In this document: in pieces, positions 18,527-29,800 of the stretch
How the letters are laid out: each line of letters begins with the position of its first letter
How positions within the stretch are numbered: the first letter of the stretch is position 1
DNA from: Diplonema japonicum
Lineage: Eukaryota; Euglenozoa; Diplonemea; Diplonemida; Diplonemidae
DNA length: 64,000 bases
Direction of reading: 5' to 3'
NCBI GenBank assembly: GCA_964019335.1
Contig: OZ025677.1
Coordinates: 124,001-188,000, forward strand
The notes under the pieces: model-generated
Told to the model about the DNA's origin: nothing
Databases searched by the model: none
Seen by the model: only the letters and a program-made list of their open reading frames with translations
Translations under genes and position numbers: made by a program

Positions 18527-19084
18527 CTAATCACCACTGCTGCTGTAGATATTTATAGTTACAATTGAACTTTTCCCCCTGTACTTCTTTCTCTTCTTCT
18601 TATCGTTGCTCTGCTCTCCAAACACGCCGGTGATCTCGATCCCTGACACCCAAGCGTTTGCTAGCGTCCATGACCCAAGAATGCGGCCTGTTGGGGAAAC
18701 CTCTGAAAGGACAGCAAGCCTTTCATGGACTCTCGAAGAAGTAGGTCCCGAGGAGTATTCTTGGGCCTGCCTGGCCCAGTGCACGTACTCTTCTGAGAAG
18801 ATACCTTCGCTGAGGGAGATAGGGTCAATCTGAGTTTTGCCCGGAAATCTTTCCCCGGCAACCTTGACATTTAACCCATCCATCTTGAGGAAAGTGCCGA
18901 CCACTGCCCCTTCGATGCTGACTGAGTAGCTCTTGCCTACAGCACTCTTTGTCCTGGCTGCTTCCGTGACTTGGAACACACCGAAATCTTTAATTTGCGT
19001 GGGATTAGCCTCCCTGCTGGATGATTTTCCTCCTTCGCTGCATGCGAAACAGGCGAGGAACAACAGCATGCATTTTATTTTCAT
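18527..19084 (-). CDS. Secreted phage-tail-tube-like protein (gp19/TIGR02241-type fold)
   Basis: 185 residues from ATG 19084. Residues 1-18 are a signal peptide (MKIKCMLLFLACFACSEG). Residues about 50-181 follow the pattern of the T4 gp19-type tail-tube family, which includes inner-tube proteins of extracellular contractile injection systems. The matching elements are an opening strand SYSVSIEGAVVGTFLKMDGL, V.V, a PGK turn, ISLSEGI then a Trp (VHWAR), RLAVLSEVSPTGRILGSW, the characteristic L.NAW motif (TLANAWVSGIEITG), and a final VTINIYS strand. Family members are usually 140-180 residues, so the length fits. A basic insert (KKKRKKYRGK) precedes the last strand. No sheath, baseplate, spike or ATPase gene is nearby. 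In this eukaryote the protein would enter the secretory pathway. Building tubular extrusomes is a speculative possibility. The family call is by eye. Confidence 0.55.
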   Translation of the reverse strand: MKIKCMLLFLACFACSEGGKSSSREANPTQIKDFGVFQVTEAARTKSAVGKSYSVSIEGAVVGTFLKMDGLNVKVAGERFPGKTQIDPISLSEGIFSEEYVHWARQAQEYSSGPTSSRVHERLAVLSEVSPTGRILGSWTLANAWVSGIEITGVFGEQSNDKKKRKKYRGKSSIVTINIYSSSGD

Positions 19085-20125
19085 TTTTTTTTTTAAACTT
19101 ACCGTGTACCTAGTCGGTGTGGTTTAGGTGGGGTTGTGGGAATGAGAAAAGGGGAAAAGAAAAAAAAAAGGCGAGCGGACGTGGGTTTTTTTTTTCTTTT
19201 TTTTTTTTTTTTCCCTTGAGATCTGAGATTTTTCAAGATTTATTTTCCCAAAATCTAAAAAAAAAGGGGGGGGGAAACATGGATTTTGCTCCCCCCCACG
19301 CGTCGCTTTTGGCAAAAATAGTGGACAAACCACCAGGCTGAGACCTAGGCCCCCCGAAAGAAAAAAAAAAGCGGTGCCCTCTTTTCTTTCGGAAAAGGAT
19401 TGACTTTCTTTAACCGTGTAATAATGGGTAATTATTCGCCCCCTTCAGCAGTGAGTGACTCAAACGGCGTAAATGGGTGGAATAATTCATTATTAAAACT
19501 ACATACTTACCGCCAAAACAAGCCATTCTTTAACTCCCGCAAACCCTCTTTTTTTCTTTTTTTTTTTTTTTTCTTCTTCTTGCGGTGAAGAACCTAGCAG
19601 GGGATAAAAAATAATGACTCAAAACATCGGGGCCTTTTCTTTTTCTTTTTTTTTCTTTCGTATTTATTTTAAAAGAGAGACATTGGAACGCCTAAACTTC
19701 TAACCCCAAAATCCGTTTTTTTTTTCTTTCTTTTTTCTTTTTTTTTCTCCCTTGTCCCGTATGGTTTTTAAAACCTGAAAGGTATCTCTTTTTTTTTTTT
19801 TTAAACTCGTGTGCACTTCCTTTACTGGATAGAAAAAACTTAAAAAGACTTAAAAAGCTCAAACACGAAAAGAACACTGTCTACTGCTTTCATGACACAA
19901 ATTTGTGTGCTGTCGGGGCGGTAGGTACCGCAACGCAGTGAGAGTCTTGTTGTACTTTCTCGCGAGAAAAAGAAGGGGGGGGGGAAAGAAGAAAAAAAAA
20001 AAAAAAAAAAGCCAGTATAGAGGTTGGCACGTGTTTCAAGAGTTGCGTATTTCTTTAATTTTTAAAAATGCGTGAAGAGAGGGAACGAGGCCCTCCCTGT
20101 ATCCATTATTTCGGGAGAAGGAAGG

Positions 20126-20158
<33 letters not shown>

Positions 20159-22336
20159 GAATACGGAGAGGAAAAAGAAGAAGGTAAGGCCGTTACCAAA
20201 TATATTATATTCTAAGAGCTAGACTATGGAGTTGGAGAGAGGAAAGACATAAAAATCAGCAAAAAAAAAAAGGTAGTTTTTAAACTCTTTTTTTGTTAGG
20301 TCTAACCCCCTTTTTTTTAAAAAAAAATGATAATCAATAAACGCACGAATAGGGCATAGCGGATACCTCGGGTATTGCATGTTATAAGACAATACTTTTG
20401 ATTATAAAGGGGGGGGGGGGGGGGAGGATAAATAATAGGAGAGCAAATAAAACGCGGGGTTGTTTTTTTTGGGGGGAGTGTACCTCCTACCGGAGTTGCC
20501 GTTTTACATTCTATTTGCTTTTAGAACTTCTGCATTTGTAGTTCACCAAGATGCATTAGTGCTGTTAAGCTGTACAATGCAGTAGATTGACAAGTAGGGG
20601 CTTCTTTTTTTTTTTTCCAGTTCTTGTAGTTGTACACCACCTCCTTAGTGCGAACGGTAAAAAAAAAAAAACTAAATAAAAAATAAAAAATTGCGCCTTA
20701 AATCTCTAAAAAACCGGTTTGGGTTTAGCACCCCCTGTCGTCGGGGGGGGGGGGGGGCGAAAAATTGCTTCCAAAAAAAAAAAACAAAAAAGAAATCAAA
20801 ACAAATGGCTTCCTTCTACAGACCCCTCCCCTCATGACGGGCTTTAGAGATATGGGGCGTTGCAACTACTGGCTAAAGTTAGAAAAAATCAAAAACGGAT
20901 GCTTTAATTTTTCTCGCTTTTTAGCTCAGTTCGTCAGAATACTTTAAAAAAAAAAAAAGAAAAAAAAAGAAAAAACATCGATGCCACGAACTAAAAATTA
21001 CGTTTTTTTTTTTTTTTTTTTTTTGCTTTCTTTTTCTTTTTTTTTTATTATAAGCCTTAACGAGACAACAGGGGATTCTTCCCGGGTTGAAAAATGTTCC
21101 TGCTGCTGGGAAAAGGATTATTCTCAAAAAAAAAAGGGTGGGGAGAATCCATAAAACTCTCTTTTTTTTTTTCTTTTTGAAAAAAAAGATACTGGGACAG
21201 ATAGCTGCCGTTCCCCCCTCCCCCCCCCCCCCCCTTTTTTTAATATGTGTCGTAAGAAGTGACAAAATTACAAACGGGGGCATTAAATTATAAAAGAAAA
21301 AAAACTTTAAAAAGGAGAGGGAGAAAACTTTTTTTTTTCTTTGAGAAATCAAGAAAACAGGCAACTTAACAATTGCTTACAGGTAACCGGACCACTTCGC
21401 GATTAGATGACAGTTTTTACTTTTTGCTGTTATCATTTTATAACCTATACAAGGGAAAAAGGCTTTAAAACCCCCCCAAATTTAGGCCCGCGACTTAGGA
21501 GCTCTGATCTCTTGATTTCTATTTTGAACTACACCTACTTTGACGAAAACTGAAAGGGTGGGTGACTAAAGCTTCCTTTTGCCGCTGCCTTTGTTCCAGA
21601 AGAGAGAAGAAAGGGAAGGGGGGGGAAATAAAAAAAAAGAATAGGCATTGGCAAGAAAATACTTTAGGGGGGAGGAAGGTACACATAAAAAAAAAAAAAT
21701 TAAATACTGCGTAATATCTTGAAAGAAAAAAAAATTGACAAAAAAAATGGGGCTTTGATTGCAACACTAGGTGGCGTTAAGCGTGCAATGAAAAAAAAAA
21801 AGAAATTTAAAATTAAAAAAGAAATAGGCAGATAGACACCGAGGGTGACGTCACATCAGATTTCGATTTTTTTTTTTTTTTTTTTTTCCAAATATGTCAA
21901 GAAACACAGCAGCCAAAGAAAGAAGGGGAAAAAAAAAAAAAAAAAAAAAAAAAAAACACAAATGAAATTCAAAAAAAAAAAAATAAAGGCCAGGGGAAAA
22001 AAAAACAAGAAGAATAAGAAGAAGAGGAAGGGGGTGGGCGGGGGGGTAATCTTTCACCACCCTTTGAGGAACTGTACCTTTTCTTTTTTTTTCTTTTGGC
22101 GATCCTGTAAGGCATGCCTTATAGCGTGCTCTTTGTGACTGCCTTCTACTCCGGTTTCCCTCCCCCCTTTTTTTTTCTTCCTTGTTGGGCGTGCGTGTGA
22201 TATTAAAAAAAGAGAGAACTGTTCAAATGAATCGGATGATGAGCAGGATAAGGAGAAAAAAAAAAAAAGGAAAGAAAAAAAGAGACATGTTTTACACGTT
22301 GGTGTGAGCTCGGCCTCACCTTAGGAATGTTCTTGG

Positions 22337-22369
<33 letters not shown>

Positions 22370-23374
22370 ACCTTTTTTTTTTCCAGCTTTTCTTCACAAT
22401 TAAATGAACAATTTAAAAAAAAAAAAAAAAAAAAAAAACACACACTCTGTTGTGATAAGGAGTAACAAGTAGGTATGCGTCTTCCCCCCATTTTTCCATT
22501 CTTCTCATCTTGATTTTTTTTTTTCCCCCAAAAGAGATCGCACATTGAAACTGGTCACTCGGGTAAGAAGGGCGGGGAGGGGGATTCTTTTTTTTTCTTC
22601 TTTTTTTTTTTCCCAGGGGAGAAACAAAAAAGCAACGCAAAATCGCTTGATAGGGGCTTAAGCCCAGTGTGGCATAGGAAACAAGGGGGGGGGGGGGGGG
22701 GGGGGGGAACATTATACTGTGCTGATGGCGGAACAGGAGGCTTCAAGAAGAAAAAAAAGAAGAAAAAAGAAATCCATCCTCTTCAATTGATCCGCACGCT
22801 TTAAAAGAATATGGTAATATAGGGGTTTTTTTCAACCTTAGGTGTTTATTTAAAAACTTCGGTGAGGAGGACAGTTCTATCAAAAAAAAAAAAAAAGAAA
22901 AAGGTTACTTTTGTGCGGCAGCACAGCAGAAAGGTATTTTGTTACACGAAGACAGGGGGGCGAAGGGGCCGAACCCTGACTGTCGCAAAACTTGTAAGTA
23001 GAAGGGGAGAATAAAAAAATCTTTTTCCCACACGCACGCAAAAGAGTAAGTTGCCCACCACTCTTTTTTTTTTTTTTTTTAGCAAGACAAAATAGTTGTT
23101 TAAAGAGGGAGAGGGAGAAAAAAAAAGTTTTTTTTTTGGTTTGCGTGTAATGGCTACAAAGTATTTACCTAATAAAGATAATATTTGCAACGAACGCAAA
23201 ACGCTTCCTAACGATGTTCAATTTGATAATCATAAACAACAAGTGTTTTTGCTCATCATAAGAGGGGGAATGGAGAGGGGGGGCTAATGCTAAGAAAAAA
23301 GGTTCTTTTTTTCCTTTTTCTATTTTTCGGTTGGGAATAGATCACCTTCTTTCTTTCTTTCTTTCTTTCTTGAA

Positions 23375-23416
<42 letters not shown>

Positions 23417-23621
23417 TTTTGTAATCGATTCTCAAAAAAAAATAGATACAGAAAGAACAATCCCACGCTGCACATACCGTGTGCCAATAAAAAAAGAAAA
23501 AAAAGAAACGAAGGAATACTAGACACATATTCTTTTTTTTTTTTTTTTAATATATGAACCTTGTTTATAAAGGAGCTACCAAGGTACATAGATAATACTG
23601 GTTTTTTTTCCCCCCCCTTCT
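19085..23621. other. 4.5-kb non-coding region
   Basis: Almost wholly homopolymer-laden: poly-A around 20128-20157, poly-G around 20407-20424, poly-G around 22685-22708, poly-T around 23380-23415, and a TTTC microsatellite at about 23348-23372. Open frames are only Lys/Phe/Pro runs. A less repetitive patch lies at 20480-20640. No tRNA-like, snRNA-like or coding signal was recognised. It separates the single-copy gene block from the giant CAP-domain gene and could hold a promoter or strand-switch-like element. Confidence 0.6.
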
Positions 23622-23625
23622 TTAA

Positions 23626-23888
23626 CCCTTATGCAGCCAGGGGAGGGGTAATTGATTTTTGAAAGTCTCCGATTGTGGGTCTTTGTTGGCCGTTTCTGGG
23701 ATGAAGTTATGAAGTTTCAGATGGATACAAATAGCGCGTTTAACGCAGATTTTCAAAATCTTTCCATTCCAATTTTCTTTTTCTCTTTTTTTTTTTTTCT
23801 TCTGAAAACCGATCCAGACTTTTGGTCAAGATGACCAGAGAACAACACCTATGAACTGCGTCAACAGAAGCAGTTAGCTGCATAAGGG
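23626..23888. mobile_element. TTAA-flanked MITE (piggyBac-type)
   Basis: A 263-bp element bounded by TTAA at 23622-23625 and at 23889-23892. Its ends are a perfect 12-bp inverted repeat, CCCTTATGCAGC at 23626-23637 and its complement at 23877-23888. TTAA target duplication and a CCC start are hallmarks of piggyBac-type DNA transposons. The interior has no transposase frame, so it is non-autonomous. The right-hand TTAA supplies the stop codon of the neighbouring giant gene. Confidence 0.8.
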
Positions 23889-26800
23889 TTAAATAGATAA
23901 TTTTTGGTAAGGCTGGGACTCAGCTTGGGATTTGGGTTGCGTGAAGTAACTCTGCTGCCCACTGCTTGCCGCCTCGAGAGTATGATGAGTCACAACAGTA
24001 GAGCCACTGGTGTACAAGATAGGAGGTGGCGGGCTAGCTTCGTAGACCACCGGAGGTGCCATGCTAGACTGTGGTGGGCCGGGTGCAAACGGGGTCATCT
24101 CCTTCGACTCCTCAACTCTTTCCAAGAACTGTCGCAAGGTAATCTCATCGTCCATGGGCTCGGGATCGGGGACGTAGCCCCTTCTCCTCCACAGCAGCCC
24201 GCCCATCAGCATCATCCCGCAACACAACAGAACAATCAGCAGAATGACCCACCATGGTATGTTCGTCCCGCCGCCATCGTCCTCAACAGGCACCATCACC
24301 GGTACATCAGGCATCCCCACCCCTGGGGCCTGTGGTGGCGCTGGTGTCGGGACCCCAGTGCTCCCCGGTGCCAGCGTGGGGATGTTCGTAGGAGTTGCAG
24401 TGGGCAGTGCAGTGGGGATCATTGTGGCGCCCGGCACCAAAGTTGGAACCCCAGTTGGAACTGCTGTCGGGCCAGCAGTACTCCCTGGGGCCAATGTAGA
24501 TGGCATATTTGTAGGGACCGCCGTTGCCCCCGGCACCAAGGTCGGCATTGCAGTGGGGCTTGCTGTGGGCGAAGCCGTCATGCCTGGAGCCAACGTTGGA
24601 GCATTTGTAGGGAGTGCTGTAGGTGTCTGCGTTGAGCCCGGCGTCAAGGTAGAGGTAGGGACGTTCGTCGGAACAGCTGTTGGAGCTGCCGTTGTTCCAG
24701 GTGCAAGCGTGGTAGGTGCTGCAGTAGGTATCGCTGTGGGGGTGCTTGTTGGAACTGTCGTAGGTACTGCCGTGGACCCTGGTGGCAGGGTGGGGGTAGC
24801 TGTGGGTGTTGCTGTGTTGGGAGAAGTTGTTGGGACTGTTGTGGGCGAAGCGGTTGATCCCGGTGTCAAGGTGGGTACCGATGTGGGCACTGAGGGAGCA
24901 CTCGTTGGCGTCGCAGTTGAACCAGGGGTCAAAGTGGGGGCTGACGTGGGAGCAGAAGTGGATATAGCTGTGGGAACACTCGTTGGAACTGCCGTTGGAA
25001 TGGAAGTAGATCCCGGTGTTAAGGTGGGGACAGCTGTCGGTGTTGATGTTGGTATCGCTGTTGGGGTGCTTGTTGGAACTGTTGTCGGTACTGCCGTGGA
25101 CCCTGGTGTCAAGGTGGGGGTAGCTGTGGGTGTTGCTGTGTCAGGCGAAGGTGTCGGGACTGCCGTGGGTGTTGTGGTGGGGGTGTTTGTTGGAATTGCT
25201 GTTGGCGTTGCGGTTGATCCAGGTGTCAAAGTGGGGACTGACGTGGGAGCAGAAGTAGGTATAGCTGTAGGAACTGCAGTTGGTGAACTCGTAGGAAGAG
25301 CAGTCGATCCAGGGGTCAAGGTGGGGACGGCTGTGGGTGTTGCCGTGTCAGGAGAGGACGTCGGGACTGCCGTGGGTGTTGTGGTAGGGGTGCTTGTTGG
25401 GACTGCCGTTGGTGTTGCGGTTGATCCCGGGGTCAAGGTGGGGACTGACGTGGGAGTACTAGTCGGAGCTGCAGAAGGAACAGCTGTTGGGACAGCAGTG
25501 GGAACTGCAGTTGGTGTACTTGTTGGAACTGCTGTTGGAATGGAGGTGGAACCAGGTGTCAAGGTGGGGACGGATGTGGGCGTTGCTGTGTCAGGAGAAG
25601 ATGTCGGGACTGCCGTGGGTGTTGTGGTGGGGGTGCTTGTTGGAACTGCCGTTGGAATGGAGGTGGACCCAGGTGTCAAGGTGGGGACGGATGTCGGTGT
25701 TGCTGTGTCAGGAGAGGGTGTTGGGACTGCCGTAGGTGTTGTGGTGGGGGTGCTTGTTGGAACTGCCGTCGGTGTGGAGGTGGACCCAGGTGTCAAGGTG
25801 GGGACAGCTGTTGGTGTTGCTGTGTCAGGTGAGGGTGTTGGGACTGCCGTCGGTATTGTAGTTGATCCAGGGGTCACAGTGGGCACAGCTGTGGGAACAC
25901 TCGCCGGGACAGCCGTCGGAGCTGCAGAAGGAACAGCTGTTGGGACAGCAGTGGGAACTGCAGTTGGTGTACTTGTTGGAGCTGCAGTTGGAATGGAGGT
26001 GGACCCAGGTGTCAAGGTGGGGACGGCTGTGGGTGTTGCCGTGTCAGGAGAGGGTGTCGGGACTGCCGTGGGTGTTGTGGTAGGGGTGCTTGTTGGGACT
26101 GCCGTTGGTGTTGCGGTTGATCCCGGGGTCAAGGTGGGGACTGACGTGGGAGTGCTGGTCGGAACTGCAGAAGGAACAGCTGTTGGGACAGCAGTGGGAA
26201 CTGCAGATGGTGTACTTGTTGGAACTGCCGTTGGAATAGAGGTGGAACCAGGTGTCAAGGTGGGGATGGATGTGGGTGTTGCTGTGTCAGGAGAGGACGT
26301 TGGGACTGCCGTGGGTGTCGTGGTGGGAGTGCTTGTTGGAACTGCTGTCGTGGAGGTGGACCCAGGTGTCAAGGTGGGGACAGCCGTTGGCGCTGCTGTG
26401 TCAGGTGAGAGTGTTGGGACTGCCGTTGGAATGGAGGTAGTCACCGGTGTCAAGGTGGGGACGGCTGTGGGTGTAGCTGTGTCAGGAGAAGGCGTCGGGA
26501 CTGCTGTGGGTGTTGTGGTGGGGGTGCTTGTTGGAATTGCTGTTGGTGTTGCGGTTGATCCCGGTGTCAAGGTGGGGACTAACGTGGGAGAACTGGTCGG
26601 AGCCGCAGAAGGAACAGCTGTTGGGACAGCAGTGGGAACTGCAGTTGGTGTACTTGTTGGAACTGCCGTTGGAATGGAGGTGGAACCAGGTGTCAAGGTG
26701 GGGACGGCTGTTGGCGCTGCTGTGTCAGGTGAGGGTGTCGGGACTGCCGTGGGTGTTGAAGTTGATCCCGGTGTCAAGGTGGGGACTGACGTGGGGGTGC

Positions 26801-29800
26801 TGGTCGGAACTGCAGAAGGAAGAGCTGTCGGGGCAGCAGTGGGGACTGCAGTTGGTGTAGAAGTAGACCCGGGTGGGGCAGCTGTTGGCGTCAATGTTGG
26901 GACAGCCGTTGGCGCTGCTGTGTCAGGTGAGAGTGTTGGTGTTGCGGTTGATCCCGGTGTCAAGGTGGGGACTGACGTGGGAGTACTGGTCGGAGCTGCA
27001 GAAGGAACAGCTGTTGGGACAGCAGTGGGAACTGCAGATGGTGTACTTGTTGGAACTGCCGTTGGAATGGAGGTGGAACCAGGTGTCAAGGTGGGGACGG
27101 ATGTGGGCGTTGCTGTGTCAGGAGAAGATGTCGGGACTGCCGTGGGTGTTGTGGTGGGGGTGCTTGTTGGAACTGCCGTCGGTGTGGAGGTGGACCCAGG
27201 TGTCAAGGTGGGGACAGCTGTTGGTGTTGCTGTATCAGGTGAGGCAGTGGGTATTGTAGTTGATCCAGGGGTCACAGTGGGCACAGCTGTGGGAACACTC
27301 GTTGGGGCAGCTGTAGGAGTGTTTGTTGGGACTGCCGTTGGAATGGAGGTGGAACCAGGTGTCAAGGTGGGGACGGCTGTGGGCGTTGCTGTGTCAGGAG
27401 AGGGTGTCGGGACTGCCGTGGGTGTTGTGGTGGGGGTGCTTGTTGGAACTGCTGTCGGTGTGGAGGTGGACCCAGGTGTCAAGGTGGGGACAGCTGTTGG
27501 CGTCGCTGTGTCAGGTGAGGGTGTTGGGACTGCCGTGGGTGTTGTGGTGGGGGTGCTTGTTGGAACTGCCGTTGGAATCGTAGTTGATCCAGGGGTCAAA
27601 GTGGGGGCTGACGTAGGAGTGCTGGTCGGAACAGCAGTGGGAACTGTAGTTGGAGTGCTTGTTGGAATTGCCGTCGGAGTGGAGGTGGACCCAGGTGTCA
27701 AGGTGGGGACGGCTGTTGGTGTAGCTGTGTCAGGAGAGGGTGTTGGGACTGCCGTGGGTGTTGTGGTGGGGGTGCTTGTTGGAACTGCCGTCGGTGTGGA
27801 GGTGGACCCAGGTGTCAAGGTGGGGACGGCTGTTGGTGTAGCTGTGTCAGGAGAGGGTGTTGGGACTGCCGTGGGTGTTGTGGTGGGGGTGCTTGTTGGA
27901 ACTGCCGTCGGTGTGGAGGTGGACCCAGGTGTCAAGGTGGGGACGGCTGTTGGTGTAGCTGTGTCAGGAGAGGGTGTTGGGACTGCCGTGGGTGTTGTGG
28001 TGGGGGTGCTTGTTGGAACTGCCGTCGGTGTGGAGGTGGACCCAGGTGTCGTGGTGGGGACAGCTGTTGGTGTAGCTGTGTCAGGTGAGGGTGTTGGGAC
28101 TGCCGTGGGCGTTGTAGTTGATCCCGGGGTCGAGGTGGGCACTGCTGTCGGTGTGGAAGTGGATCCTGGTGTCAAGGTGGGGACAGCTGTTGGTACCGCC
28201 GTTGGCACGCTTGTTGGGCTTGCCGTTGGTGTTGTTGTTGATCCCGGAGTTGAGGTTGGCACTGACGTGGGAGTGCTGGTTGGAGCTGCTGTAGTCGGAA
28301 CTGCTGTTGGCGTAGAGGTTGATCCGGGTGCCAATGTGGGTATAGCTGTGGGAACACTCGTCGGGACTGCACTTGGTGTGCTCGTTGGAACTGCTGTCGG
28401 TGTGGTGGTGGATCCTGGTGTAAGAGTGGGTGCGGCTGTTGGTGTAGATGTAATTGGAGTAACTGTGGGAGTATTTGTAGGTGATGCAGTAGGGATAGCC
28501 GTGGGAACTGCAGTCGGCGTGCTTGTTGGAAGAGCAGTCGGTGTGGAGGTGGACCCTGGTGTCGTGGTGGGGACAGCTGTCGGAATTGCTGTGTCAGGAG
28601 AGGGTGTTGGGACTGCCGTGGGCGTCCCAGTCGGTGTCGCAGTAGGACCACTTGTTATTCCTGTGTATTTGTTAAAGCACTCGTATTACACTCAACATCT
28701 TTCCCCCCCATTGAAATCACTATAAAACACACCTGGTGCAGAAGTCGGTACAGCGGTAGGAACGGCTGTAGGGGTTGAAGTGGGTGTGGCTGTAGGTGTC
28801 GTTGTTGGCGCAATTGTAGGAACGGCTGTTACTGCTGGGGTGGCCGTGACACCAGGGACTCCCGTCGGTGTTTGTGAAACAGGAGTCAGCGTGTCAGGTG
28901 CCACAGTAGAGGGGGCTTGTGTACCGGGTGCCATTGTGACTGGTGCTTGCGTGTCGGGTGCTGTTGTAAGAGGAGCTTGTGTATCTGGAGACGATGTGAG
29001 AGGCGCCAGTGAGTCAGGTGCCGTTGTCATAGGGGCTTGCGTATTAGGTGACGTTGTAAGAGGAACCTGTGTGTCAGGTGGCATTGTAGAGGGCGACTGT
29101 GTATCAGGAGCTTGTGTATCGGGCGCCGTTGTCGGAGGAGCCTGAGTACCAGGTGACGTTGTAAGAGGTGCTTGCGTGTCAGGTGCTATTGTGAGGGGAG
29201 TTTGCGTATCAGGTGACGTTGTGAGTGGAGTTTGTGTATCAGGTGCCGTTGTTGGGGGAGCTTGCGTGTCAGGTGCCGTTGTGAGGGGGGCCTGGGTGCC
29301 TGGAGTTGTTGTCGAAGGAGCTTGTGTATCAGGTGCCGTTGTCGAAGGAGCTTGCGTGTCAGGTGCCTGTGTATCAGGTGCCGTTGTTAGGGGCGCTTGG
29401 GTACCCGGAGCTGTTGTTGAAGGAGCTTGTGTATCGGGTGCAGCTGTCGGAGGGGCCTGAGTATCGGGTGCCGTTGTTATGGGAGATTGCGTGTCAGGTG
29501 CTGTTGTGAGGGGAGCCTGAGTATCGGGTGCTGTTGTGGCCGGTGCTTGCGTGTCAGGTGCCGTTGTGGAAGGAACCTGAGTATCAGGTGCTGTTGTCGA
29601 AGGAGCTTGTGTATCGGGTGCCGTTGTTGTGGGAGCTTGCGTGTCAGGTGCTGTTGTTTGGGGAGCCTGAGTATCGGGTGCCGTTGTGGCTGGTGCTTGC
29701 GTATCGGGTGCTGTAGTTAGGGGTGCTGTTGTGGTTGGTGCCTGAGTATCGGGTGCCGTTGTTGCAGGTGCTTGTGTATTAGGTGCTGTTGTGAGGGGGG

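Noticed and set aside
22320-22720. CRISPR-like or array-like repeats
   Set aside because: Only homopolymer runs of varying length, with no repeat-spacer structure. The genome is eukaryotic.
28335-28691. A separate gene for the second mucin frame starting at 28334
   Set aside because: The first NTG there is a TTG inside repeats, with no ATG or signal peptide. The frame continues open up to the intron acceptor, so it is exon 2 of the CAP gene.
24244-28725. 1,493-codon open frame on the plus strand (Val/Gly-rich)
   Set aside because: It is the antisense of the Thr/Pro repeat codons of the CAP/mucin stalk. Repeats of NCC/NCA-type codons leave the opposite strand free of stops. It has no signal peptide, domain or end structure, and the sense frame has a membrane helix and tail.
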